A DNA stretch of 64,000 bases from DASRIA01 sp035650255. GTDB taxonomy: Bacteria > Actinomycetota > Thermoleophilia > Solirubrobacterales > JBBDJG01. Below, one piece after another: positions 1-7,032 of the stretch; position 1 is the first letter of the stretch, and each line of letters begins with the position of its first letter. The notes under the pieces are model-generated. The model had not been told where the DNA came from and did not search any database. It saw nothing but the letters and a program-made list of their open reading frames with translations. A program made the translations under genes and the position numbers. Location: NCBI GenBank assembly GCA_035650255.1, contig DASRIA010000011.1, positions 1 through 64,000 on the forward strand, given 5' to 3'.

Positions 1-75
1 GTGATGTCTGGTCAGCGGCCTCCACGCAGGTCCGCCGGACCGGTTGGCCGGGCTGCGCCTGGGCCGCGGAAAGCC

Positions 76-106
76 TTTTGGCACTCTAGCAGGGGGAGTG
101 CCAAAA
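76..106. promoter_or_regulatory. CIRCE-type operator (HrcA binding site)
   Basis: A perfect inverted repeat has 11-bp arms (76-86 and 96-106) around a 9-bp spacer. The core is TTGGCACTC-N9-GAGTGCCAA, which matches the CIRCE consensus in half-sites and spacer length. CIRCE is bound by the heat-shock repressor HrcA and normally precedes groESL or hrcA-grpE-dnaK genes. No chaperone gene lies to its right, so the controlled gene probably lies beyond the left edge on the minus strand. A TAGAGT hexamer within the element (83-88, minus strand) could be that promoter's -10. Confidence 0.8.
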
Positions 107-113
107 ACCAGGG

Positions 114-259
114 CGGGAGCGGCCTTGGGCCTTGCGTTTCACGTCTCGGGCTGGGTGGCCTCCCAGGGGGCCTCCCCGGAGACGGAAAACCCGGGAGTCT
201 CCGGTGAGGCCCCCTGGAAGTCCACTTCCCCTACCTGCCCCGGCCCAAGGCCGCTCCCG
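114..259. ncRNA. Long structured RNA candidate, 6S-like architecture
   Basis: Two nested inverted repeats are visible. The outer stem is 18 perfect base pairs (114-131 with 242-259). The inner stem is 21 base pairs with one mismatch (163-183 with 197-217) closing a 13-nt loop. Between them is a large internal bubble of 31 nt on one side and 24 nt on the other. A closing stem, central bubble and terminal hairpin is the layout of 6S RNA. Strand is undecided because the fold is symmetrical. On the minus strand a T5 run follows the outer stem by about 6 nt, so it could instead be an elaborate 3' end or terminator of the ASCH transcript. No 6S sequence motif was verified. Confidence 0.5.
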
Positions 260-286
260 TCAGGTCAGGCGGGTGCGGCGGTCTCT

Positions 287-697
287 TTAGCTCAGGCGTC
301 GGGGGCGGGGGCCCTGGCCGTTGCCGGGTGGGGCGTCGCGTTGGGCCGTGGTCTCTATGACCTGGGAGAAGCGGATCACCGTGACCAGGTCCTCCTGGCC
401 GATCTCCCGGCCGTAGATCTGCTCGAGGAAGTGCGTGGTGTCCTCGACGCGGCGGAACTCGGGGTTGTCGTGCTCGATGTCGCGCGGGGAGAGCTCGCGC
501 ACCCGCTTCACCTCGACGTCGTCGATCACAGCGGTGAAGACCTTCTCGCGCGGCTCGTGGCGGTAGCCGACCGTGATCCAGACCAGCTGGCCGCGGCGGT
601 ACTTGAGGCTCTTGTCCCCGAGCCGGATGGTCGCGGTCTTGCGGCCGCGCTTGAGCTGGTCCACGAAGACCGGGGAGTAGAAGTTGAGGACGTACAT
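287..697 (-). CDS. ASCH domain protein
   Basis: This 136-aa protein begins MYVLNFYSPVFVDQLKRGRK and continues TATIRLGD, typical of the ASCH (PUA-like beta-barrel) fold. The family is thought to bind RNA or modified nucleotides, and some members are amidohydrolases of acetylcytidine. The domain fills about residues 1-115; the Arg/Pro-rich tail is low complexity. The promoter is visible upstream: a TATACT -10 at 720-725 gives a leader of roughly 15-20 nt without a clear Shine-Dalgarno. The structured element at 114-259 lies 28 bp past the stop codon. The substrate cannot be told from the sequence. Confidence 0.85.
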   Translation of the reverse strand: MYVLNFYSPVFVDQLKRGRKTATIRLGDKSLKYRRGQLVWITVGYRHEPREKVFTAVIDDVEVKRVRELSPRDIEHDNPEFRRVEDTTHFLEQIYGREIGQEDLVTVIRFSQVIETTAQRDAPPGNGQGPRPRRLS

Positions 698-719
698 GGG
701 CGCAGGTGGAGGCGGCCCC

Positions 720-777
720 AGTATATGAATACTTCCTTGTGGCGTTAGTCCGTGGCGTTACTCGGTGGCGTCACTCC
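720..777 (-). promoter_or_regulatory. ASCH gene promoter with three 13-bp direct repeats
   Basis: On the minus strand a near-consensus -10 TATACT lies at 720-725, inside a small palindrome (AGTAT-ATGA-ATACT, 720-733). Immediately upstream are three 13-bp direct repeats at 739-751, 752-764 and 765-777, sharing GTGGCGTTA or GTGGCGTCA on the plus strand. They occupy about -25 to -65 relative to the expected start site, where an activator or repressor would bind. The last repeat overlaps the stop codon of the preceding 59-aa gene. Confidence 0.5.
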
Positions 778-950
778 GCTCGCCAGGCGCGCCGGAACAG
801 CGGCCACAGCGTGAGCGCGATGGCCACCGTGAACGCGTGCGTGAGCATGTCTCCGGGGTCGAACGGGTCTCCCATCGCGGCGTCGAAGCCCTCCACGACC
901 AGGCCCCATATCACGGCGTATACGACGAGCGCCGCGGCGATCCGTCTCAA
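771..950 (-). CDS. Small membrane protein, 59 aa, coupled to Crp gene
   Basis: The TTG start at 950-948 overlaps the stop codon of the Crp-family gene in the sequence TTGA, and the frame stays open to TGA at 771-773. The product, which starts MRRIAAALVVYAVIWGLVVE, has two hydrophobic segments (about residues 4-19 and 38-52) joined by an acidic loop, with an Arg-rich C-terminus. I recognise no family. The 4-bp stop/start overlap strongly suggests translational coupling with the regulator and supports this being a real gene. Confidence 0.7.
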   Translation of the reverse strand: MRRIAAALVVYAVIWGLVVEGFDAAMGDPFDPGDMLTHAFTVAIALTLWPLFRRAWRAE

Positions 951-1693
951 TAGATGTACCGGTGCAGCGCCGGCGGGTCGTGGACGACGATCCGGCCGCG
1001 GCGGGTCGTGACCACGCCGGCCCGCTGGAGGGTGGCGAGGAACCGGCTGGCCGCCTCCCGCGAGGTGCCTGCGAGCTGCGCCAGGTCGGCCTGCGTGGAG
1101 TGGACGACGACCTCCCGCGGCGGGCCGTCCCCGCGTCCCGTTCGGCCGCGGAGCGCGCCCGCGCGCGAGCCGGTCTCCGCCAGCTCGGCCAGCACTCCCG
1201 CGACGCGGCTCGAGACCTTCTGGAACGACTGCCGCGCGATCCGCGCGTTCGCCTCCCGCAGCTTCTCGCCGAGCGCGCCGAGCAGCTTCACCGCGATCTC
1301 GGGGTGCTCGTTCAGCAGCCGCTTCAGGTCGCCGGCCAGGATCGCGACCGCCTGCATGTCGTCGAGGGCCTCGACGGTCGCGGAGCGCACCTCGCCGCCG
1401 AACATCGCGAGCTCGCCGAAGATCTCACCGGGGCCGAGGTTGGTGAGCGTGATCGTGCGCCCGTCCGCGTGCTGGCGCGTCACCCGGGCGCGGCCGCGCT
1501 GGAGGATGTAGCAGGTGTCGCCGGGGTCGCCCTCGCGCAGGATGATGGTGCCGGCCTCGTAGCGCCGCGGGACGGCGACCCGCGCGATCTTGTCCAGCTC
1601 CTGCGCGGACAGCCCCGAGAAGAGCGGTACCGCCCGCAGCAGCTCTGCCGTCCGCGTCCGGGCGGCCTGTGCGCTTCGCTGTGGGCCTGCCAT
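947..1693 (-). CDS. Crp/Fnr family transcriptional regulator
   Basis: The 248-aa protein has an N-terminal cyclic-nucleotide-binding beta-roll (about residues 20-135) with a phosphate-binding-cassette-like GELAMFGGEVRSATV. A dimerisation helix follows, then a C-terminal Crp-type winged helix-turn-helix (about 150-240) containing QADLAQLAGTSREAASRFL. Conserved Arg and Ser/Thr in the cassette make cAMP or a related ligand plausible. An Arg/Gly-rich insert of about 20 residues separates the halves. A GATACT -10 (1701-1706) ends 7 nt before the ATG, so the mRNA is probably leaderless. A 59-aa membrane protein is coupled downstream. Confidence 0.9.
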   Translation of the reverse strand: MAGPQRSAQAARTRTAELLRAVPLFSGLSAQELDKIARVAVPRRYEAGTIILREGDPGDTCYILQRGRARVTRQHADGRTITLTNLGPGEIFGELAMFGGEVRSATVEALDDMQAVAILAGDLKRLLNEHPEIAVKLLGALGEKLREANARIARQSFQKVSSRVAGVLAELAETGSRAGALRGRTGRGDGPPREVVVHSTQADLAQLAGTSREAASRFLATLQRAGVVTTRRGRIVVHDPPALHRYIY

Positions 1694-1719
1694 TTGCAGC
1701 AGTATCCATCAGCGCGCGG

Positions 1720-2901
1720 CTATGAAGCGCGTGCCTGCGCCGGCCCGCCGCGGCTCGCCAGCCGGGGCAGCCACCATGCCGCCAGCCCGAGCACCAGGCC
1801 GGCGGCGAGGTTGAAGCTGACGCCGATCACGCCGACCGCGACCGCCACGGCCCACTCGGCGCGTCCCTCGAGGTCCTCCAGCAACCGCACGTGCAGGATT
1901 CCGGCCGCTGCCAGCATGCCGGCCAGCACCGGCAGGGGGAACGCGGCCAGGAACGCGGCCAGCCCGGCGCCGAGCGCCAGCGCCAGCACCAGCAGGCCGG
2001 CGCCCATCATCAGCGGCGCGCCGGCGGTGCGGGCTCCGAACGACCGATGGGCGGTCAGCCCGCCGGCGCCGTGGCACACCGGCATCCCCCCGGCGAAGCC
2101 GGCGAACACGTTCGCGGCGCCGAGCGTGCCGGCCAGCCGCCCGGGGCGGACGGCTTCCGCGCGCGCGCCGAAGTAGCGCCGCGCCGCATCCGCCGTCGCC
2201 AGGCACGAGTTCGCGAACGTCAGCGGGATCTGGGGCAGAACGAGCAGCGTGAGCGCGGTCCACAGCGCCGCGGCGTCGATGCCCGGAACCGCAACGCTGG
2301 ACGGGCCCGCGCGGAGGTCCGGCGCAGCCTCCGCGACCGCGAACGCGAGCCCGACGCCGACCAGCAGGATCGTGACCGGCCGGCGCCGCAGCAGGAGTGC
2401 GGCCGCGAGGGCAACGAGCGCCAGCATCGTTGCCACGCCGGGCGACAGCGCCGTGGCCGCGAACGCCTTCGGCGGGTCGGTCACGAGACCCCAGGCGATC
2501 TTCAGGAACAGCAGCCCGACCGCGAGCTGCACTCCGCGGATGAGCGGTCGCGGAAACGCGATCGCGGCGCGCTCGAGCAAGCCGCTGCGCGACAGGCCGA
2601 CGAAGACGATCCCCATCAGGAGCGCGCCCGCGGCGATCACGTCCGGGCCCAGGCCCTTCGCGATCGCGATCGCCCCGAAGGCCTTCAGCGGCTGCACCGG
2701 GACCGGCAGCCCGTACACGAAGGCTGCGCCCAGGTACAGGAGCCCCGCGGGCAGCAGCGCCGCCGTCGCGGACAGGCCGTTGGACACGATCAGCACGACC
2801 GCGATGGGCACGAGCACGCCCACGTCCGCGATCGCGCCGGCCAGCTCGCGGCGGTCGAAGGCAAACTCGCGGACGGGGTGCTCAGCGACCGCCGCCGCCA
2901 C
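1720..2901 (-). CDS. MOT1-type molybdate/sulfate transporter
   Basis: This 393-aa polytopic membrane protein has about ten to twelve hydrophobic segments. It carries the two diagnostic MOT1 (MFS_MOT1) signatures, a PVQPLKAFGAI segment near residue 70 and a PQIPLTFANS segment near residue 225. These regions line the oxyanion site in the SulP-related molybdate transporter family. The gene begins with GTG 20 bp inside the 3' end of the MerR-TOBE gene. Because TOBE domains bind molybdate, the pairing argues for molybdate rather than sulfate as substrate. Confidence 0.85.
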   Translation of the reverse strand: MAAAVAEHPVREFAFDRRELAGAIADVGVLVPIAVVLIVSNGLSATAALLPAGLLYLGAAFVYGLPVPVQPLKAFGAIAIAKGLGPDVIAAGALLMGIVFVGLSRSGLLERAAIAFPRPLIRGVQLAVGLLFLKIAWGLVTDPPKAFAATALSPGVATMLALVALAAALLLRRRPVTILLVGVGLAFAVAEAAPDLRAGPSSVAVPGIDAAALWTALTLLVLPQIPLTFANSCLATADAARRYFGARAEAVRPGRLAGTLGAANVFAGFAGGMPVCHGAGGLTAHRSFGARTAGAPLMMGAGLLVLALALGAGLAAFLAAFPLPVLAGMLAAAGILHVRLLEDLEGRAEWAVAVAVGVIGVSFNLAAGLVLGLAAWWLPRLASRGGPAQARAS

Positions 2902-3292
2902 GCTCCACCATCACGGACGTGGCCTTCACGGTCGCGGTCGCGTCGACGCCCGGCGCGAGCCCCAGCTCCTCGACCGCGTCACGCGTGATCGCGGCCGTGA
3001 TGCGGTGCGGGCCGGCCTCGATCTCGACCAGCGCCATCACGCCGTCGCTCTCGACCGAGACGACCTTGCCCGCGAAGCGGTTGCGCGCCGAGAGCGTGTC
3101 CCCGGCGCGATGCCGGCGCGGCCGGGAGCCGAGCCGCTCGACCTCGCGGCGGGGCACCCGCCGCTGGTTGCGGTCGTCGCGCACGGCCCGCAGCTTGCCC
3201 GCGCGCTCCCAGCGGCGCAGCGTGTCGACGCTCACGCCGATCTCGCGAGCGGCCTCGCCGAGCGTCAGGTCAGGGGAGCGCCGGGGCGGCAT
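2882..3292 (-). CDS. MerR-like HTH regulator with TOBE domain
   Basis: The 136-aa protein, read from ATG at 3292, carries an N-terminal MerR/excisionase-type helix-turn-helix (LTLGEAAREIGVSVDTLRRW) and a single C-terminal TOBE domain (about residues 65-130, starting near LSARNRFAGKVVSVE). TOBE domains bind molybdate or tungstate. With the overlapping MOT1 transporter gene downstream this reads as a molybdate-responsive regulator with its transporter. An alternative ATG lies at 3310; both overlap the end of the patatin gene, so the three genes form one operon. Confidence 0.85.
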   Translation of the reverse strand: MPPRRSPDLTLGEAAREIGVSVDTLRRWERAGKLRAVRDDRNQRRVPRREVERLGSRPRRHRAGDTLSARNRFAGKVVSVESDGVMALVEIEAGPHRITAAITRDAVEELGLAPGVDATATVKATSVMVERGGGGR

Positions 3293-5027
3293 GCTGCCCA
3301 AGCATTGCATAGGCAGCGTCGTCGCGTGCGGCCGTGCGGCCCGCATCCACCATCTCGTCCAGCCGCGCGAAGTCCAGCATCCCGCAACTGCCCGTGTCGG
3401 GCTCGATCAGCACGTCGGCACGGCCGCGGGCGCGTTTGGCCGCGTCGATGCTGCCCAGCACGATCGACCGCGCCAGCGTCTCCTTCAGCGGAGGCAGCGC
3501 GGGCTTGCCCCGATGCCGGCGCCGGGGAGGCGGGCGCTCGAACCGGCGCCCGACGTCGACCGCCACGACCGGTCCCTCGGACGTCGCGGCCATCGTCTCG
3601 ACGGGGAGGCTGTCGAGCACGCCGCCGTCGACCAGCAGCATGCCCTCGCGGGCGCGCGGCGCGAACACTCCGGGGAGGCACATGCTGGCGCCGACCGCCT
3701 CTGCGAGGAGGCCGCTGCGGTGCACGACCTGCTCGCCGCTCACGAGGTCGCAGCTGACGCAGAAGAACTCGCGCGGCAGCTCCTCGATGGTCGTGTCGCC
3801 GAACGTCCGCACCAGCATTGCGCGCGCCCGCTCGCCGCGCAGCAGCGAGTGCGACGGCACGCCGTAGTCGCCCAGCGGCCGCCGCGCGACGAACTCCTGC
3901 CGGCAGCGCTCGTGTATCTCGGCCGGCGACATGCCCATTGCGAACATCGCCCCCACATACGCGCCCATGCTGCAGCCGCCCACGCGGTCGATCACCAGGC
4001 CGGCGCGCACGAGCTCCTCCAGCACGCCGATGTGCGCGAGGCCGCGCGCGCCGCCGCTCGACAGCACGAGGCCGATCGAGCGGCCCGCGAGCCGACGCGC
4101 AAGCCCGTGCACGCCGGCGTCGTGCCGCAGCCAGTGGACCGCGCGCGGCGCGGCGGCCGCGATCCACTCGGCCGCCAGCGGTGCGCTCACCGGGCCGGTC
4201 AGGAGCACGTCGCACCCCGGCGGGCAGGCCGCGCCCGGCGCAGGCGCGCCGTCGGCGACCAGCAGCACGCGGTCGGCCTGGCGCAGCGCAAACGCGCTCC
4301 ACGGGTCCGCACCGCCCGGATCCGCGGCGAGCATCAGCACGCGATCGTGCTCGCGCTCCGCGCTGTCGAGCGTTGCGTCGCCCCCGCGCTCCTCGTCGAG
4401 CAGCGTCACCGTGCCGAGCTGCGCCAGCGCGGAGTGCAGCAGCTCGGCGGCGCGGCGCGCGTCCGCCGAGCCGGTGGCGACGACCGCGATCGTCGCCGGG
4501 CGCGGATCGTCGTGGGGCTCGAGGCTGCGGCTGACCCGCAGCTGGCGCCCCAGCTCACGCATCAGGGCGAGCGAGAACCGGGGCTCGTGCGAGAGCAGCT
4601 CGGCGAAGTCGGTGCTCGACACACGCAGCAGCTCGCTGTCGCGGCGGGCGCGCACCGCCGCCGAGCGCCGCTCGCGCGTCAGCAGTGCGAGCTCGCCGAC
4701 CACGGCTCCGCGGGTGAGCACCCGCACCACCACCTCGCTCGGCTCCTCGACCACCACCTCCAGCCGGCCGGAGCGCAGCACGAAGAGGCTGTCGCCGGCG
4801 TCGCCCTGGCGGAACAGCCACGCGCCCGCGTGTACCCGCACGTGAGTGGCCCGCGCCGCGATCTGCCTGCGCAGCGGCTCGGCGAGCCCCGCGAACATCG
4901 GCACGGCGGAGAGGAACTCCGCGTCGGGCGACTGCGCGGGCCGGGCGCGGGGCGGTAGCGGGTACGGCGAAGCCTGAGCGGAGCCTGGCCGCTCTACGTC
5001 GATCCTCGAGCCAAGCCGATCAGGCAT
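3270..5027 (-). CDS. cNMP-binding patatin-like phospholipase (NTE-type)
   Basis: The 585-aa protein joins a cyclic-nucleotide-binding domain (about residues 38-160, with GDAGDSLFVLRSGRLEV) to a Rossmann-like linker and a C-terminal patatin esterase domain (about 315-550). The patatin parts are a glycine-rich oxyanion loop (SSGGARGLAHIG), the nucleophile elbow GCSMG and the catalytic Asp in DGG. The arrangement is that of the neuropathy-target-esterase/RssA family of serine lysophospholipases. A TAGGGT hexamer lies exactly 6 nt upstream of the ATG (5034-5039), suggesting a leaderless promoter for the whole three-gene operon. Confidence 0.9.
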   Translation of the reverse strand: MPDRLGSRIDVERPGSAQASPYPLPPRARPAQSPDAEFLSAVPMFAGLAEPLRRQIAARATHVRVHAGAWLFRQGDAGDSLFVLRSGRLEVVVEEPSEVVVRVLTRGAVVGELALLTRERRSAAVRARRDSELLRVSSTDFAELLSHEPRFSLALMRELGRQLRVSRSLEPHDDPRPATIAVVATGSADARRAAELLHSALAQLGTVTLLDEERGGDATLDSAEREHDRVLMLAADPGGADPWSAFALRQADRVLLVADGAPAPGAACPPGCDVLLTGPVSAPLAAEWIAAAAPRAVHWLRHDAGVHGLARRLAGRSIGLVLSSGGARGLAHIGVLEELVRAGLVIDRVGGCSMGAYVGAMFAMGMSPAEIHERCRQEFVARRPLGDYGVPSHSLLRGERARAMLVRTFGDTTIEELPREFFCVSCDLVSGEQVVHRSGLLAEAVGASMCLPGVFAPRAREGMLLVDGGVLDSLPVETMAATSEGPVVAVDVGRRFERPPPRRRHRGKPALPPLKETLARSIVLGSIDAAKRARGRADVLIEPDTGSCGMLDFARLDEMVDAGRTAARDDAAYAMLGQHAAPALP

Positions 5028-5072
5028 GGGCAGACCCTATCCCGCCCGTTGCCTGCTGGAAAGGCGCGCGCG

Positions 5073-5480
5073 CTAAGCCGGCTCGTCCGTGGCGGCCGCG
5101 AGCGCGCTCTGGTGGTCCGGGTATGCGTCGAGCCGTATCACCAGGCCGTCACGCAGGTGGGCGAGCTGGCCGAACGGCGTGCGGATCTCGACTCCGCTCG
5201 CCTTGCCCTTGACCACCAGCTCACCGAGCAGCAGGACGCGGTCACCCGGCAGCTCCCTGATGTCGAGGTTCTCCGCACGGAACTCCTCCCACACCTCCAG
5301 CAGCTCCGTGCGCAGCCAGTTCTCGTACTCGTCGCGGCCGCGGTACACGCGGCCCTCCACGCCCCCCGGGCCGAGCGCCGGCCGCCATTCCACATCCGGG
5401 TGCATCAACTCGAGCGCGGCGGCGAAGTCCTGCCGGTTGAACCCCTCCCAGGCCCGGTGCGCGCGCTCGACGTTGTTCAC
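5073..5480 (-). CDS. NTF2/SnoaL-like protein
   Basis: Read from GTG at 5480, whose GTGA overlaps the rmlC stop, this is a 135-aa alpha-beta-barrel protein of the NTF2-like superfamily. Characteristic elements are the N-terminal helix with AWEGFNRQDFAAALELMHPD and the following WRPALG strand. Members act as isomerases, hydrolases or ligand-binding proteins, so no reaction can be assigned. It is the last gene of the rml operon by overlap, but a role in rhamnose synthesis is not implied. Confidence 0.8.
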   Translation of the reverse strand: MNNVERAHRAWEGFNRQDFAAALELMHPDVEWRPALGPGGVEGRVYRGRDEYENWLRTELLEVWEEFRAENLDIRELPGDRVLLLGELVVKGKASGVEIRTPFGQLAHLRDGLVIRLDAYPDHQSALAAATDEPA

Positions 5481-6028
5481 CAGGGCAGCTCGCCCGCGAT
5501 CTCCGTCAGACGCGGGTTGTTGCGGTCGCGGTCCGAGACGAGCGCTTCCTGCGCCGGCCATGGGATCGCGATGTCCGGGTCGTCCCAGGCGATGCCTCGC
5601 TCGGTGGCCTGGTCGTAGTAGCTCGAGACCTTGTACGCGACGTCGGCCTCCTCGCTGGTCACGCAGAACCCGTGCGCGAAGCCGACCGGGATGAAGATCT
5701 GGTGCGCGTTCTCGTCGCTCAGCTCGAACGCCTCGAACTGCCCGTAGGCCGGAGAGTCCCGGCGCAGGTCGACGGCGACGTCGTAGATCGAGCCGCGCGC
5801 GACGCGAATCAGCTTCGCCTGGCCCGGCGTCAGCTGGAAGTGCAAGGCGCGAATCGTGCCGCGCACCGACCGCGAGTGGTTGTCCTGCACGAACTCGGCG
5901 TCGATCCCGAGGTCGGAATACTCGTTGCGGCGGTACGTCTCGAAGAAGAACCCGCGGTCATCGGTGATCACCTTGGGCTGCAACAGCACGAGGCCGTCGA
6001 TGCTGGTGTCCAGCTTCTGGAATCTCAG
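5477..6028 (-). CDS. rmlC: dTDP-4-dehydrorhamnose 3,5-epimerase
   Basis: The 183-aa cupin epimerase catalyses the third step of dTDP-L-rhamnose synthesis. Family hallmarks are DDRGFFFETYRRNEY, the catalytic His in IRALHFQLTPGQAKLIRV, and FIPVGFAHGF followed by VAYKVSSYY. The likely start is CTG at 6028, overlapping the rmlB stop in CTGA; no ATG/GTG/TTG in frame gives a full-length enzyme. The CTG overlaps rmlB in the same 4-bp manner as the other junctions of the operon. Confidence 0.92.
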   Translation of the reverse strand: MRFQKLDTSIDGLVLLQPKVITDDRGFFFETYRRNEYSDLGIDAEFVQDNHSRSVRGTIRALHFQLTPGQAKLIRVARGSIYDVAVDLRRDSPAYGQFEAFELSDENAHQIFIPVGFAHGFCVTSEEADVAYKVSSYYDQATERGIAWDDPDIAIPWPAQEALVSDRDRNNPRLTEIAGELPW

Positions 6029-7032
6029 GAGCGCAGTTCCTGGCCGTACTGGCGCTGGTAGTAGTCGCGGTAGTCGCCCGACCGGATCGGTTCCCACCAC
6101 CAGTCGTTGCGGCGGTACCAATCGACCGTCGCAGCGATGCCCTCGGTGAACGGGACTTGCGCCTTCCACCCCAGCGCCTCCGTCTTCTCCGAGCTCAGCG
6201 AGTAGCGCCGGTCGTGTCCGGGCCGGTCCTTGACGTACTGGATCAGGGACTGGTCCGCGCCCGTGAGCTCGACGATCTTGCGCACCACCTCGATGTTCGG
6301 AAGCTCGTCCGGACCACCGATGTTGTACGTCTCGCCCGCATTGCCCGCGCGCAGCACGACGTCGATGCCGCGGCAGTGGTCGGTCACGTACAGCCAGTTG
6401 CGGACCTGCATGCCGTCTCCGTACACCGGCAGCGGATCCCCGTGCATCGCGTTCAGCACGCAGAGGGGGATGAGTTTCTCCGGATACTGGTATGGCCCGT
6501 AGTTGTTGGAGGCGCGGCACACGGTCGCGTTCATGCCGTACGTGTGGCAGTAGGCGGACACGAGCAGGTCCCCTCCGGCCTTCGAAGCAGAGTACGGGGA
6601 GGAGGGGGCAAGCGGGCTCTGCTCGGTGAAGGTGCCGTCCTCGATCGACCCGTAGACCTCATCGGTGGACACCTGCAGGTACCGCTCGATGCCGGCGCGG
6701 CGCGCCTCCTCGAGCAGCACGTACGTCCCGTACACGTCCGTCTGGATGAAGTGCCCGGGCTCCTCGATCGAGCGGTCCACGTGCGACTCGGCGGCGAAGT
6801 TGACCACCGCGTCGCACCCCGCCAGCGCCTCGCGCACGACGTCTTCGTCGGCGATGTCGCCCTCCACGAATCGGCAGCGGCCGCCGTCGATCAGGTCCTG
6901 GATCGTCTCGATCCGGCCCGCGTAGGTGAGCTTGTCGAGGATGACGACGTCGTCCTCGGGATGCTCCTCCAGCACGAAGCGCGCGAAGTTCGATCCGATG
7001 AAGCCCGCGCCGCCGGTGACCAGGAGCCTCAC
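6025..7032 (-). CDS. rmlB: dTDP-glucose 4,6-dehydratase
   Basis: The 335-aa extended short-chain dehydrogenase performs the second step of dTDP-L-rhamnose synthesis, dTDP-glucose to dTDP-4-keto-6-deoxyglucose. Visible are the NAD-binding TGGAGFIGSNFARF, the family segment HVDRSIEEPGHFIQTDVYGT, the active-site ISTDE-type motif (here VSTDEVYG) and the catalytic YSASKAGGD. The GTG start at 7032 overlaps the rmlD stop in GTGA. Length and motif order are those of a complete enzyme. Confidence 0.96.
   Translation of the reverse strand: MRLLVTGGAGFIGSNFARFVLEEHPEDDVVILDKLTYAGRIETIQDLIDGGRCRFVEGDIADEDVVREALAGCDAVVNFAAESHVDRSIEEPGHFIQTDVYGTYVLLEEARRAGIERYLQVSTDEVYGSIEDGTFTEQSPLAPSSPYSASKAGGDLLVSAYCHTYGMNATVCRASNNYGPYQYPEKLIPLCVLNAMHGDPLPVYGDGMQVRNWLYVTDHCRGIDVVLRAGNAGETYNIGGPDELPNIEVVRKIVELTGADQSLIQYVKDRPGHDRRYSLSSEKTEALGWKAQVPFTEGIAATVDWYRRNDWWWEPIRSGDYRDYYQRQYGQELRS

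Noticed and set aside
1..25. Possible gene start on the minus strand running off the left edge (GTG at 25-23)
   Set aside because: Only eight codons are visible, with no Shine-Dalgarno site and no recognisable sequence; it cannot be supported.
114..259. SRP RNA, tmRNA or RNase P RNA
   Set aside because: None of the conserved motifs of these RNAs (GGUCAGG..GGAAGGAAGCAG tetraloop region, tag reading frame with tRNA-like ends, ACAGAAA/GAGGAAAGU) is present; only the 6S-like shape fits.
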